This document shows positions 23,418 through 32,491 of a stretch of 45,067 bases of DNA, piece after piece. Origin of the DNA: an uncultured Oscillospiraceae bacterium (GTDB taxonomy: Bacteria; Bacillota; Clostridia; Oscillospirales; Oscillospiraceae); the NCBI GenBank assembly GCA_947632005.1, contig CANRNU010000018.1, positions 1 to 45,067 of the forward strand, given 5' to 3'. Position 1 is the stretch's first letter. Every line of letters starts with the position of its first letter. The translations under genes were made by a program, and so were the position numbers. Under the pieces are notes generated by a model. It saw only the letters and a program-made list of their open reading frames with translations, did not search any database and had not been told where the DNA came from.

Positions 23418-24545
23418 ATGATACATTCCGTTTCGGTCCTGGGCTCCACGGGCTCCATCGGCCGGCAGAGCCTGGCGGCGGCAGAGCGGCTGGGCCTGCG
23501 GGTGGAGGCCCTCACGGCGCAGAAGAGCATCGGCCTTCTGGAGGAGCAGATCAGAAAGTTCAAGCCCTCCTACGCAGCCGTATACGACAAAAAAGCCGCG
23601 GCAGCGCTCCGTACTGCCGTGGCGGATATGGACGTCGAGATCGGCGAGGGCCTGGAGGGCCTGCGCCAGGCGGCTGTGGTGGACGCTGAGGCAGTGGTGA
23701 CGGCGGTGTCCGGCGCGGTGGGCCTGCAGCCTACCCTGGATGCCATCGCCCTGAAAAAGCGCATCTGCCTGGCCAACAAGGAGACGCTGGTCTGTGCCGG
23801 CGCCATCGTCATGGGCGCGGCGAAAGAGCAGGGGGCCCAGATCGTACCGGTGGACTCGGAACACTCTGCCATCTTCCAGTGCCTGGAGGGCCGGCTGGAG
23901 CAGCTGCACAGGATACTGCTCACCGGTTCCGGCGGGCCCTTCCGGGGCTGGACCCGGGCCGAGACCGCCGCCGTCACCCCGGAGCAGGCGGTGCGCCACC
24001 CGAACTGGAACATGGGGGCGAAGATATCCGTGGACAGCGCCACCATGATGAACAAGGGCCTGGAGTTCATCGAGGCCATGCACCTGTTCGGCGTGACGCC
24101 GGACGACATCCAGGTGGTGGTCCACCCCCAGAGCGTCATCCACTCCATGGTGGAGCTCATCGACGGTACTGTGCTGGCCCAGCTGGCCGTGCCGGACATG
24201 GGCCTGCCCATCCAGTACGCCATGACCTGGCCGGAGCGGGCGCCATCCCCCTATGAGCGGCTGGATTTTTGGCAGATGCGGGATATGACCTTTGAGGCCC
24301 CGGACCTTACCAAGACCCCCTGCCTGGCCCTGGCCATGGACTGCGCCCGCCGGGGCGGCACCGCGCCGGCGGTCATGAGCGCCGCCAACGAGCGGGCGGT
24401 GGCTCTGTTTTTGCAGGGGCGGATCGGGTATAATGATATCTATGACCGGGTGGCAGACGCGGTGGAGCGCATCCCCTGGGTGCAGGACCCGTCCCTGGAC
24501 GATATTTTGGCCGCCGACCAGCAGGCCCGGCGCCTGGTGGGATGA
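23418..24545 (+). CDS. dxr: 1-deoxy-D-xylulose 5-phosphate reductoisomerase
   Basis: The 375-residue NADPH enzyme converts DXP to MEP, the committed step of the non-mevalonate isoprenoid pathway. It shows the nucleotide-binding GSTGSIGRQSL near the N-terminus, LANKETLVCAG, the metal-binding VDSEHSAIFQCL and the KISVDSATMMNKGLE signature. AGAGGAAAGAGAT precedes the ATG. It shares a pathway with ispG two genes downstream. Confidence 0.97.
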   Translation: MIHSVSVLGSTGSIGRQSLAAAERLGLRVEALTAQKSIGLLEEQIRKFKPSYAAVYDKKAAAALRTAVADMDVEIGEGLEGLRQAAVVDAEAVVTAVSGAVGLQPTLDAIALKKRICLANKETLVCAGAIVMGAAKEQGAQIVPVDSEHSAIFQCLEGRLEQLHRILLTGSGGPFRGWTRAETAAVTPEQAVRHPNWNMGAKISVDSATMMNKGLEFIEAMHLFGVTPDDIQVVVHPQSVIHSMVELIDGTVLAQLAVPDMGLPIQYAMTWPERAPSPYERLDFWQMRDMTFEAPDLTKTPCLALAMDCARRGGTAPAVMSAANERAVALFLQGRIGYNDIYDRVADAVERIPWVQDPSLDDILAADQQARRLVG

Positions 24546-24599
24546 TATCCCGGCGTTTTACATAGACTGTTTCCGGCAAGAGCATCAGAAAGGCATGAT

Positions 24600-25679
24600 A
24601 TGGGTACTCTCCTTTACGTTCTCCTTGCGATCCTGATATTCGGCGTACTCATCGCCATCCATGAGCTGGGCCACTTCATGGCGGCCCGGCTGTGTGGCGT
24701 GCGGGTACTGGAATTCTCCCTGGGCATGGGCCCGGCCCTCTGGAGCCGGGAGACAAAGAGCGGGACCCAGATCAGTCTCCGGGCCCTGCCCATCGGCGGC
24801 TTTTGCGCCATGGAAGGGGAAGAGGGGGATTCGGATGACCCGGCGGCCTTTTCCAACGCGGCTGTTTGGAAGCGGCTCATCATCCTGGTGGCCGGGGCCT
24901 TCATGAACTTCCTGCTTGGATTCGTGCTGGTGATCGTGTGCTTCTCCCAGCTGGAGGCGTTCACCACCCCCACCATCACTGGCTTCATGGAGGGCTGCCC
25001 CTATGAGGGCGCGGACGGCCTGATGGAGGGTGACACCTTCTACCGCATCAACGGCGAACGCATCTACTTCTCCAGCGATGTGGCCACGTATCTGGCCCGG
25101 GGCGGCAGCGACTACGCGGACATCGTCCTGGTCCGGGACGGACAGAAGGTCAGGCTGGACCACTATAAGATGACCGTGCGGGAGTACACCGACCCGGACA
25201 CCGGGGAGCAGACCATGAAATACGGCCTGTATTTCGGCGTGAAGGAGACCGGCGTGCTGGCCCAGCTCAAATATTCCTGGTACTGTGCCATGGACTTTGT
25301 GCGCATGGTGCGGCTGGGCCTGACAGACCTGATCACCGGGGCGGTGGGCGTGAAGCAGATGACCGGCGTGGTGGGCATCGTGGACATGATGGCCGAGGTG
25401 GGCACCTCGTCCCCCACGGTGTATGACGGGCTTTTGAACATCGCGTACCTGGCGGCGTTCATCGCGGTGAACCTGGCGGTGATGAATCTGCTGCCTCTCC
25501 CGGCCCTGGACGGCGGACGCATCTTCTTTTTGCTGGTGACCTGGGTCCTGGAGCACATCTTCCGCCGGAAGATCGACCCCAAGTATGAGGGCTATGTGAA
25601 CACGGCGGGGCTGGTGCTGCTGATGGGGCTCATGGTGTATGTGATGTACAACGATATCGCGAGGATACTGGTGAGATGA
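24600..25679 (+). CDS. rseP: Site-2 intramembrane metalloprotease RseP
   Basis: The 359-residue membrane protein has the zinc site HELGH (residues 21-25) in its first helix, a central PDZ domain (about residues 110-190; GLMEGDTFYRINGERI) and the C-terminal NLLPLPALDGGRIFFLL motif with the third metal ligand. It cleaves membrane-embedded substrates such as anti-sigma factors and signal-peptide remnants. AAAGG lies 6 bp before the ATG. The 54-bp gap after dxr is the largest inside the dxr-rseP-ispG stretch. The window also encodes a transmembrane anti-sigma factor, a plausible client. Confidence 0.95.
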   Translation: MGTLLYVLLAILIFGVLIAIHELGHFMAARLCGVRVLEFSLGMGPALWSRETKSGTQISLRALPIGGFCAMEGEEGDSDDPAAFSNAAVWKRLIILVAGAFMNFLLGFVLVIVCFSQLEAFTTPTITGFMEGCPYEGADGLMEGDTFYRINGERIYFSSDVATYLARGGSDYADIVLVRDGQKVRLDHYKMTVREYTDPDTGEQTMKYGLYFGVKETGVLAQLKYSWYCAMDFVRMVRLGLTDLITGAVGVKQMTGVVGIVDMMAEVGTSSPTVYDGLLNIAYLAAFIAVNLAVMNLLPLPALDGGRIFFLLVTWVLEHIFRRKIDPKYEGYVNTAGLVLLMGLMVYVMYNDIARILVR

Positions 25680-26734
25680 CACGGGATACGACAAGACAGA
25701 TAACGGTGGGCGGCGTGGCCGTGGGCGGGGGCGCTCCCGTGACGGTCCAGTCCATGTGCAATACCGACACCCGGGACGCGTCGGCCACCCTGGCCCAGAT
25801 GCGGCGGCTGCGGGCCGCCGGATGCGACATCATCCGGGTGGCCGTGCCGGACGAGGCGGCAGCCCTGGCCCTGCGGGATATCATGGCCCAGGCCCCCATG
25901 CCGGTGGTGGCGGATATCCACTTTGACCACCGGCTGGCCATTCTGGCGGCGGAGGCCGGGGTGGACGCGGTGCGCATCAACCCGGGCAACATCGGCTCGG
26001 CGGAGCGGGTGAAGCTGGTGGCGGACGCCTGTAAGGCCCGGGGCATCCCCATCCGCATCGGCGTGAACACCGGCTCGCTGGAAAAGCGGCTGCTGGAAAA
26101 ATACGGCGGCCCGACGGCGGAGGCCCTGGTGGAGAGCGCCGCCGGGGAGCTGGAGGCCCTGTATGCGGTGGGCTTCGAGGACGCGGCGCTGTCTGTGAAG
26201 GCGTCGGATGTCGGCCTCACCGTGGCGGCCTACCGGCTGGCGGCGGAGCGGTTCGACTGTCCCCTGCATGTGGGGGTCACCGAGGCCGGCACCAGCTACG
26301 GCGGGCTGGTCAACTCCGCTGTGGGCATCGGCGCGCTCCTCATGGAGGGCATCGGGGACACCATCCGGGTGAGCCTCACGGCGGACCCGGCGGAGGAGGT
26401 CCGGGCGGGCCTGGCCATCCTGCGGGCCTGCGGCCTGCGGAAACGGGGCGTCCGGTTCGTGTCCTGCCCCACCTGCGGCCGGACCCGGATAGACCTCATC
26501 TCCCTGGCGAAGAGGGTGGAGGAACAGGTCAGCGGCCTGGACCGGGACATCACCGTGGCGGTGATGGGCTGCGAGGTCAACGGCCCCGGCGAGGCCCGGG
26601 AGGCGGACTTCGGCATCGCCGGCGGAAAGGGCTTCGGCAGCCTCTTCGTCAAGGGGCAGGTGGTGAAGACCAAGGTGCCGGAGGACCGGCTGCTGGAGGA
26701 GCTCATGGACCTCATCCAGAAGGGAGCAATATAG
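25676..26734 (+). CDS. ispG: 4-hydroxy-3-methylbut-2-en-1-yl diphosphate synthase
   Basis: The 352-residue enzyme reduces MEcPP to HMBPP with a [4Fe-4S] cluster. It has an N-terminal TIM barrel (TVQSMCNTDTRD, then VVADIHFDHRLA, then RINPGNIG) and a C-terminal cluster domain with CPTCGRTRID and MGCEVNGPGEA carrying the cluster Cys and Glu. Its ATG overlaps the rseP stop by 4 bp. It is one of the last steps of the MEP pathway that dxr begins. Confidence 0.97.
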   Translation: MTRDTTRQITVGGVAVGGGAPVTVQSMCNTDTRDASATLAQMRRLRAAGCDIIRVAVPDEAAALALRDIMAQAPMPVVADIHFDHRLAILAAEAGVDAVRINPGNIGSAERVKLVADACKARGIPIRIGVNTGSLEKRLLEKYGGPTAEALVESAAGELEALYAVGFEDAALSVKASDVGLTVAAYRLAAERFDCPLHVGVTEAGTSYGGLVNSAVGIGALLMEGIGDTIRVSLTADPAEEVRAGLAILRACGLRKRGVRFVSCPTCGRTRIDLISLAKRVEEQVSGLDRDITVAVMGCEVNGPGEAREADFGIAGGKGFGSLFVKGQVVKTKVPEDRLLEELMDLIQKGAI

Positions 26735-26790
26735 GACACCGCATGGGGTAAACTCCATACATACAGTTCAGCGTCAAGGAGTACATACCG

Positions 26791-29700
26791 TTGGATAAGA
26801 TCGCGTTTTTGGAGATGTTTCCCTGCTGCCAGGGAGTCGATAAAAGCTACGGCAATCTGGGCGAGACGTTCGTGCTGGACGCCACGGTGAACAGGGAGCG
26901 GATGGACATGACCATCCGTGCCCTGTTTTCCGCTATGCCCGCCCCGGCGGAAATATCGGCCATGGAGTGGGCCATCGCGGCGGAGTTCGGTCTGCGGGAG
27001 GTGAAGATCGAACCCTCCTGGCCCCAGGCGGAGCCGGACAAGCCGGCCCAGAAGAAGAAAGCCGCCCCCGGGACCGGAAAGGTCCTCCTGGGGCGGGCCA
27101 TCAAGGGACGGCCCTCTCCCGTGAGCACGGCCAGTCCGGAGCAGAAGACCGTGATCGTCTCTGGCCGAGTCTTTGCCGTGGACAGCCGGACCATCCAGAA
27201 GCTGGGCGCGTCCGTGCTCCAGTTCGACCTGACCGACGGGACCGGCAGCGTCCGGGTGAGCAGGTTCATCCCCAAGGAGGAGGACCAGTCCGTCATCGGC
27301 AAGATCGCCCCGGGGATGTATCTGACCGTGTCCGGCGCGATGAAGTTCAACAGCTACAGCAAGGAGGTGGAGCTGGAGCCTCGGCATATCCAGACTGCCC
27401 AGGCCCCGGAGCCCCGCCAGGACCGCGCGCCCCAAAAGCGGGTGGAGCTGCACCTGCATACCCAGATGTCCGTTATGGACGCCCTGACCGACGTGGGCGC
27501 CGCCATCAAGCGAGCGGCCTACTGGGGCATGCCGGCCATCGCCGTCACCGACCACGGGGTGGCCCAGGCATTCCCGGACGCCTCCAAACATGCCAAGAAC
27601 ATCAAGGTCATCTATGGCATGGAAGGGTATTATGTTAACGATATAGATGAAAGCGCCGCCGTTCACGGCCCGGGAGACGGGGCAGTGGACGGGGAGTATG
27701 TGGCCTTTGATATTGAGACGACTGGCCTGAATGACCGGCATGACCGGATCACAGAGATCGGAGCGGTGGTGTTCAAGGACGGAAAGGCGGAGGAGCGGTT
27801 TCAAACTTATGTAAACCCGAAGATGCCCATTCCGGAGAACATCCAGCAGCTGACCGGCATCACAGACCGGGACGTGTTCGACGCGCCGGGCGAGGCCGAG
27901 GCAGTGGGGGCGTTTTTGGATTTCGCAGGGGACCGGCCCCTGTGCGCCCACAACGCGGACTTTGACGTGGGCTTCATCACCGACGCGGCGGAGCGGATGG
28001 GGCGGGGGTTCGACCCGCTGTACATCGACACGCTGCCCCTTGCGCAGGCGCTGCTGCCGGATCTGCGGAAATACAAGCTGGACGTGGTGTCGGACCGGCT
28101 GGGACTGCCGGGCTTCAACCACCACCGGGCCTCGGACGACGCGCTGGTGTGCGGGCGCATCCTGGAGAAATTCATCTCCATGATGGCGGAAAAGGGCGTG
28201 GAGCGCCTGAGCCAGGTCAACGGCCTGTGCCGGGACCTGCGGCAGAAGGCGGGCCGCCACCCCAGGACCCGGCACATCTCCCTGTTGGTGAAGAACCGGA
28301 CAGGGCTGAAGAACCTGTATGAACTCATCTCCAAAAGCCACCTGGAGCACTTTCGCAACAAGGTGCCCGTCATCCCCAAGAGTCTTCTGCAGGAGCATCG
28401 GGAGGGGCTGCTGGTGGGCAGCGCCTGCGAGGCGGGGGAGTTCTTCCAGGCGGTGCTGCGCCACAACGGCAGCCGGGCCCTCCGGCGCATCGGGGCGTTC
28501 TATGACTATTTTGAGATCATGCCCATCGCCAACAACGCCTTTATGCTGGAAAACGGCATGGTGAAGACCGAGGAAGACCTGCGGGAGCTGAACCGGCGGG
28601 TCCTGGCGGTGGCGGATGAGCTGGGCAAGCCCGTGTGCGCCACGGGAGACGTGCATTTTCTGGACCCAGAGGATGAGATCTTCCGCCATGTCCTGATGAA
28701 CGCCCGGGGCTTTTCCGACGCGGACAAGGAGCTGCCCCTCTATTTCCGGACTACGGAGGAGATGCTGGAGGAGTTCTCCTATCTGGGTGAGGACCGGGCG
28801 TTCGAGGTGGTGGTGACCAACACCAACCGCATCGCGGATATGATCGAGGGCCAGGTGGACCTGCTGCCGGAGCATCACCTCTATCCGCCGGTCATCGAAA
28901 ACTCCGCCCGCCAGCTGGAGGACCTGGTGTACGGCAGGCTGCACGAGCTGTACGGGGAGAAACCGGAGAAGATCATCACCGACCGGGTGGATATGGAGAT
29001 GGACACCATCCTGGGCCGGCATTTCGACGTGATCTATATGTCCGCCCAGAAGCTGGTGGCGGACTCACTGGCCCACGGGTATCTGGTGGGCAGCCGGGGC
29101 AGCGTGGGTTCCAGTCTGGTGGCCTATCTGGCCGGCATCACGGAGGTGAACAGCCTCCCGGCCCACTACCTGTGTCCCAAGTGCTATCACACGGACTTCG
29201 CCTCCGGCAAGGGCTATGGCTGCGGCGCGGACATGCCGGACAAGATGTGTCCGGTATGCGGCACGGAGATGAAGAAGGAGGGCTTCGACATCCCCTTTGC
29301 CACCTTCCTGGGCATCAACGGCGACAAGGTGCCGGACATCGACCTGAACTTCTCCGGGGAATACCAGGCCAACGCCCACGCCTATACCAAGACCCTCTTC
29401 GGCGAGGACCATGTGTTCAAGGCCGGGACCGTGAGCGGCATCCAGGATAAGATCGCCTATGGCTATGTGAAAAAGTACGCGGAGGAGCGGGGCCTGACGT
29501 TCAGCCAGGCGGAGACGAACCGGCTGGCCCAGGGCATCACCGGCGTGAAGCGCACCACCGGACAGCACCCCGGCGGCCTGGTCATCATCCCCCAGAATAT
29601 GGACGTGACGGATTTCTGTCCCGTCCAGCACCCGGCAGACGACCCCAACACGGACATCGTCACCACCCATCTGGAATATCACTTCATGGAGGACTATCTG

Positions 29701-30777
29701 CTCAAGCTGGACGAGCTGGGCCACGATAACCCCACCATGATCAATATGCTGGAAAAGCTCACCGGCACCGACGCCAAGACCATCCGGCTGGATGATGCGG
29801 CGACCATGAGCCTGTTCTCCTCGCCCAAGGCCCTGGGCCTGCCCGAGGACGACCCCATCATCGGCCAGACCGGCTCCATCGGCATCCCGGAATTCGGCAC
29901 CAGCTTCACCCGCCAGATGCTGGTGGACACCAAGCCGGACAAATTCGACATGCTGGTGCGCCTGTCCGGCTACTCCCACGGCACCGGCGTGTGGGTGGGC
30001 AACGCCCAGGACCTGATCAGATCCGGCACCGCCAAGGTGTCCCAGACCATCGGCTGCCGGGACGATATCATGCTCTATCTGATGCAGCAGGGCATCGACG
30101 CCAACACCGCCTTCAAGAGCATGGAGAATGTCCGCAAGAAGAACAAACAGCTCACCGATGAGCAGGTGGAGACCATGCGCAGCCACGGGGTGCCCCAGTG
30201 GTACATCGACTCCTGCCACAAGATCGAGTACCTGTTCCCCAAGGCCCATGCGGTGGCCTATGTGCTGATGGCCTTCCGTATCGCCTGGTACAAGGTCCAT
30301 GAGCCCCTGGCCTTTTATTCCGCCCTGTTTTACCGCCGCAGCCAGAAGGGCGCCTTCGACGCGGAGCTCATGACCGGCGGCGCCGGCCAGGTCCGGGCCA
30401 AGCTCAAGGAGATACGGTCCAATCCCAACGCCGCCGCCAGGGAGGAGGATCTGGCCGTCACCATGGAGATGGTCTATGAGTTCTACATGCGGGGCTTCGA
30501 CTTTGCTCCCATGGACCTGTATGCCTCGGACGCGTTCCGGTTCGACCCGGTGGATGAGAAGCGCCTGCGGGTGCCCTTCGTGGCGGTCTCCGGCCTGGGC
30601 GACGCGGCGGCCCAGGACCTGGCCAAGGCCCGGGAGGGGGGCCGTACCTTCGTCTCCATCGAGGAGGTGGCCGCCCTTTGTCCCAAGCTCAGCGCCGCCC
30701 ATATCCAGACGCTGAAAAAGCTGGGCGCCTTCGGGAATATGCCGGAGCAGAGCCAGATGACGCTGTTCGACATGTGA
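26791..30777 (+). CDS. polC: DNA polymerase III alpha subunit, PolC type
   Basis: The 1328-residue replicative polymerase starts at a TTG with AAGGAG 9 bp upstream. Domains in order: N-terminal domain, OB fold (about 120-205), PHP part (VELHLHTQMSVMDALTD), inserted DEDDh proofreading exonuclease (VAFDIETTGL, near 306, to HHRASDDA), and the rest of PHP. Then come the palm with the catalytic PDIDLNFSGE (near 848), a four-Cys zinc site (CPKC and CPVC) and the fingers. It ends in QMTLFDM, a beta-clamp-binding motif. The size is slightly below Bacillus PolC (1437). It closes the cluster; 56 bp separates it from ispG. Confidence 0.97.
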   Translation: MDKIAFLEMFPCCQGVDKSYGNLGETFVLDATVNRERMDMTIRALFSAMPAPAEISAMEWAIAAEFGLREVKIEPSWPQAEPDKPAQKKKAAPGTGKVLLGRAIKGRPSPVSTASPEQKTVIVSGRVFAVDSRTIQKLGASVLQFDLTDGTGSVRVSRFIPKEEDQSVIGKIAPGMYLTVSGAMKFNSYSKEVELEPRHIQTAQAPEPRQDRAPQKRVELHLHTQMSVMDALTDVGAAIKRAAYWGMPAIAVTDHGVAQAFPDASKHAKNIKVIYGMEGYYVNDIDESAAVHGPGDGAVDGEYVAFDIETTGLNDRHDRITEIGAVVFKDGKAEERFQTYVNPKMPIPENIQQLTGITDRDVFDAPGEAEAVGAFLDFAGDRPLCAHNADFDVGFITDAAERMGRGFDPLYIDTLPLAQALLPDLRKYKLDVVSDRLGLPGFNHHRASDDALVCGRILEKFISMMAEKGVERLSQVNGLCRDLRQKAGRHPRTRHISLLVKNRTGLKNLYELISKSHLEHFRNKVPVIPKSLLQEHREGLLVGSACEAGEFFQAVLRHNGSRALRRIGAFYDYFEIMPIANNAFMLENGMVKTEEDLRELNRRVLAVADELGKPVCATGDVHFLDPEDEIFRHVLMNARGFSDADKELPLYFRTTEEMLEEFSYLGEDRAFEVVVTNTNRIADMIEGQVDLLPEHHLYPPVIENSARQLEDLVYGRLHELYGEKPEKIITDRVDMEMDTILGRHFDVIYMSAQKLVADSLAHGYLVGSRGSVGSSLVAYLAGITEVNSLPAHYLCPKCYHTDFASGKGYGCGADMPDKMCPVCGTEMKKEGFDIPFATFLGINGDKVPDIDLNFSGEYQANAHAYTKTLFGEDHVFKAGTVSGIQDKIAYGYVKKYAEERGLTFSQAETNRLAQGITGVKRTTGQHPGGLVIIPQNMDVTDFCPVQHPADDPNTDIVTTHLEYHFMEDYLLKLDELGHDNPTMINMLEKLTGTDAKTIRLDDAATMSLFSSPKALGLPEDDPIIGQTGSIGIPEFGTSFTRQMLVDTKPDKFDMLVRLSGYSHGTGVWVGNAQDLIRSGTAKVSQTIGCRDDIMLYLMQQGIDANTAFKSMENVRKKNKQLTDEQVETMRSHGVPQWYIDSCHKIEYLFPKAHAVAYVLMAFRIAWYKVHEPLAFYSALFYRRSQKGAFDAELMTGGAGQVRAKLKEIRSNPNAAAREEDLAVTMEMVYEFYMRGFDFAPMDLYASDAFRFDPVDEKRLRVPFVAVSGLGDAAAQDLAKAREGGRTFVSIEEVAALCPKLSAAHIQTLKKLGAFGNMPEQSQMTLFDM

Positions 30778-30792
30778 CCTTACCAAATTGAA

Positions 30793-30915
30793 TGCCTCCC
30801 CTGTGCAAGGGGAGGTGGCGCGGCGAAGCCGCGACGGAGGGGTCGTCTGTTGTCTGACGTTACAATCCCTCAGTCAGTGCTTCGCGCTGCCAGCCCCCTT
30901 TGCACAAGGGAGCCA
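30793..30915. mobile_element. Palindromic MITE-like element, about 123 bp
   Basis: The whole segment is an imperfect palindrome. The left end TGCCTCCCCTGTGCAAGGGG and the reverse complement of the right end, TGGCTCCCTTGTGCAAAGGG, agree at about three quarters of positions through roughly 50 bp on each side (inner parts GACGGAGGGGTCGT and GACTGAGGGATTGT). It has no gene. Elements with these ends are a recurrent intergenic repeat in gut Clostridia, as I recall. It lies 15 bp after the polC stop. Confidence 0.7.
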
Positions 30916-30930
30916 TAAGCGGAAGAAACA

Positions 30931-30963
30931 AAAAAACCTCCCCTGTGCAAGGGGAGGCTTTTT
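30931..30963. terminator. Bidirectional terminator sharing its stem with the MITE end
   Basis: Stem CCTCCCC/GGGGAGG (30937-30943 with 30951-30957), 7-nt loop, CTTTTT after it and AAAAAA before it, so it works for polC and for the convergent secreted-protein gene. The 21-bp hairpin is identical to the first arm of the MITE-like element at 30795-30815. Confidence 0.85.
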
Positions 30964-30971
30964 GGTGTGTG

Positions 30972-32465
30972 CTAGTATCCGAAGCCCCGGTCGATGATAT
31001 CGCCGTCCACGGCGTTGACGGTGAGAAGGCTGGCCTCCGGGTCGTCGGAGAGGACGTTGCCGTCCCCGTCGGTGATGACCCCGAAGAAGTCCCAGGCCGG
31101 GACCAGAAGGCCCGTGGCCTCCTCCTTGTCCATCTCCGCGATGCGGGTGTAGCCCAGGCGGACCTCGTTCACATCCACGTGGATGTCCTTTCCGTCCCAC
31201 CGGGCCGTCCTGATGGGGAAGGAGATGTCGAAGGGCAGGTCGTCGTTGTCATAGGCCACCGTGAACATCTTCTCGAACACGGCCATGACGTCGTCCATGC
31301 TCAGCAGGGCTGCGTCCTCCGTCACGTGCTCTCCCAGGTCGTAGGGGGCCTCCCACCAGAGGCCCACGATGCCACTGTCATCCACATAGAACGTCAGCTT
31401 CTCATACACCCAGTTGAGCTGATAGACCGGCGCGTCTGTCATCACGTCCCCGTCGGTGCGGGTATAGGTGATGGGCAGGCCGCCCAGGTCCCGGGTGTAC
31501 TGGAGCTCCCAGCAGCAGCGACCGCCGTCGGCGTTGCTGTACTTCATCCGGGCGGACCAGAAAGCCATGCCCTCGATATCCAGAGCCTCCACGATGGGGT
31601 CGCACAGGGCCCGGGCCTCTTCCGCGGTGCAGGCGGGCGCTTCGATGCTGTCCGGGTCCACATTTACGAAGTGGGCGCCCCTGGCGTTCTGAGCCAGCTC
31701 CCACAGGGTGTTGTTCACCTCAAGTCCGTCCCGGCGGTAGCATGTCCGGACATTGCCCGCGCCCGAATCGCCAACATAGGCGCTGAAATACTCCGTGCCG
31801 TACTCGTCGCTCTCCCCCTGACCGGTGACAGACATGCCGCCCTCATCCGGCTCGAATTTTCCGCTGATGGGCCCGGCCTCCGCCGTCTCCGGGGCGGCCT
31901 CGTACTCCTGCCACATCTGGTCGATGGTGAGGAGGGTGCGCTCTTCAAAGGTGATTTCGTTGCCCTGGGGGTCATAGTAGGTGAAGCCCTCGTCCTCCGC
32001 CGGGTCATGGTCCTGGATGGACTGCTCCAGCTGGTCGATGTATTCCTTGATCTGGGCCTTGGTCTGGGGCAGGTCTGTCTCGTAGAGCGTGCAGTGGACC
32101 AGAGCCTCCCGGAGGGCGTCTGCCTGCGCCTGGGTGACGGCGCCTCCGGTGACCCGGATGAGGGGCGCGCTGTCCGCATCCGGGATGACCACGTCCGCGT
32201 CCACATCCACCGTCAGGGTGCCGTCGGAGCTTGCAAACGTCCGGGTCACATGGTCCGGGTCCCCCAGCCGGGCGGAAAGGCTATCAGAGCCTGTATAGGC
32301 GGCGGCCTTTTCATACAAAGCGTCGTTGCCCGGTCCCGTGGTGATGGTCCTGGGGCCGGGGCCCAGGATCTCTTCGCCGTCTGTCTCCTCCGGCTCCCGC
32401 AGGCCCATGCCGGCGTTCAGGATCAGGGCCAGCAGGATGATCAGGATAAAGCTGGTTTTCTTCAT
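30972..32465 (-). CDS. Secreted or membrane-anchored protein of unknown function in a two-component operon
   Basis: The start at 32465 (MKKTSFILIILLALILNAGMG) has AAGGAGGG upstream. The 497-residue product has an N-terminal signal peptide or anchor without a lipobox Cys, and is otherwise hydrophilic and acidic. It is rich in Asp, Glu, Trp and Tyr (LTIDQMWQEYE; FYVDDSGIVGLWWEAPYDL). It resembles clostridial DUF6034-type extracytoplasmic proteins; that family call is from memory and tentative. It lies 26 bp after the histidine kinase gene. An RR-type direct repeat at 32532-32552 suggests separate expression too. It may be a signal-binding partner or an output of the system. Confidence 0.75.
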   Translation of the reverse strand: MKKTSFILIILLALILNAGMGLREPEETDGEEILGPGPRTITTGPGNDALYEKAAAYTGSDSLSARLGDPDHVTRTFASSDGTLTVDVDADVVIPDADSAPLIRVTGGAVTQAQADALREALVHCTLYETDLPQTKAQIKEYIDQLEQSIQDHDPAEDEGFTYYDPQGNEITFEERTLLTIDQMWQEYEAAPETAEAGPISGKFEPDEGGMSVTGQGESDEYGTEYFSAYVGDSGAGNVRTCYRRDGLEVNNTLWELAQNARGAHFVNVDPDSIEAPACTAEEARALCDPIVEALDIEGMAFWSARMKYSNADGGRCCWELQYTRDLGGLPITYTRTDGDVMTDAPVYQLNWVYEKLTFYVDDSGIVGLWWEAPYDLGEHVTEDAALLSMDDVMAVFEKMFTVAYDNDDLPFDISFPIRTARWDGKDIHVDVNEVRLGYTRIAEMDKEEATGLLVPAWDFFGVITDGDGNVLSDDPEASLLTVNAVDGDIIDRGFGY

Positions 32466-32491
32466 GGATTTTCCCTCCTTTATGTGATGCC

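Noticed and set aside
26296-29022. A 908-codon open frame antisense to ispG and polC, and similar long antisense frames (for example 3774-5420, 7561-8952, 12033-13505, 16460-18172, 29065-30786)
   Set aside because: They mirror strongly supported genes, have no ribosome-binding sites and consist of low-complexity His/Gln/Asp/Gly-rich translations expected from high third-position GC on the other strand.
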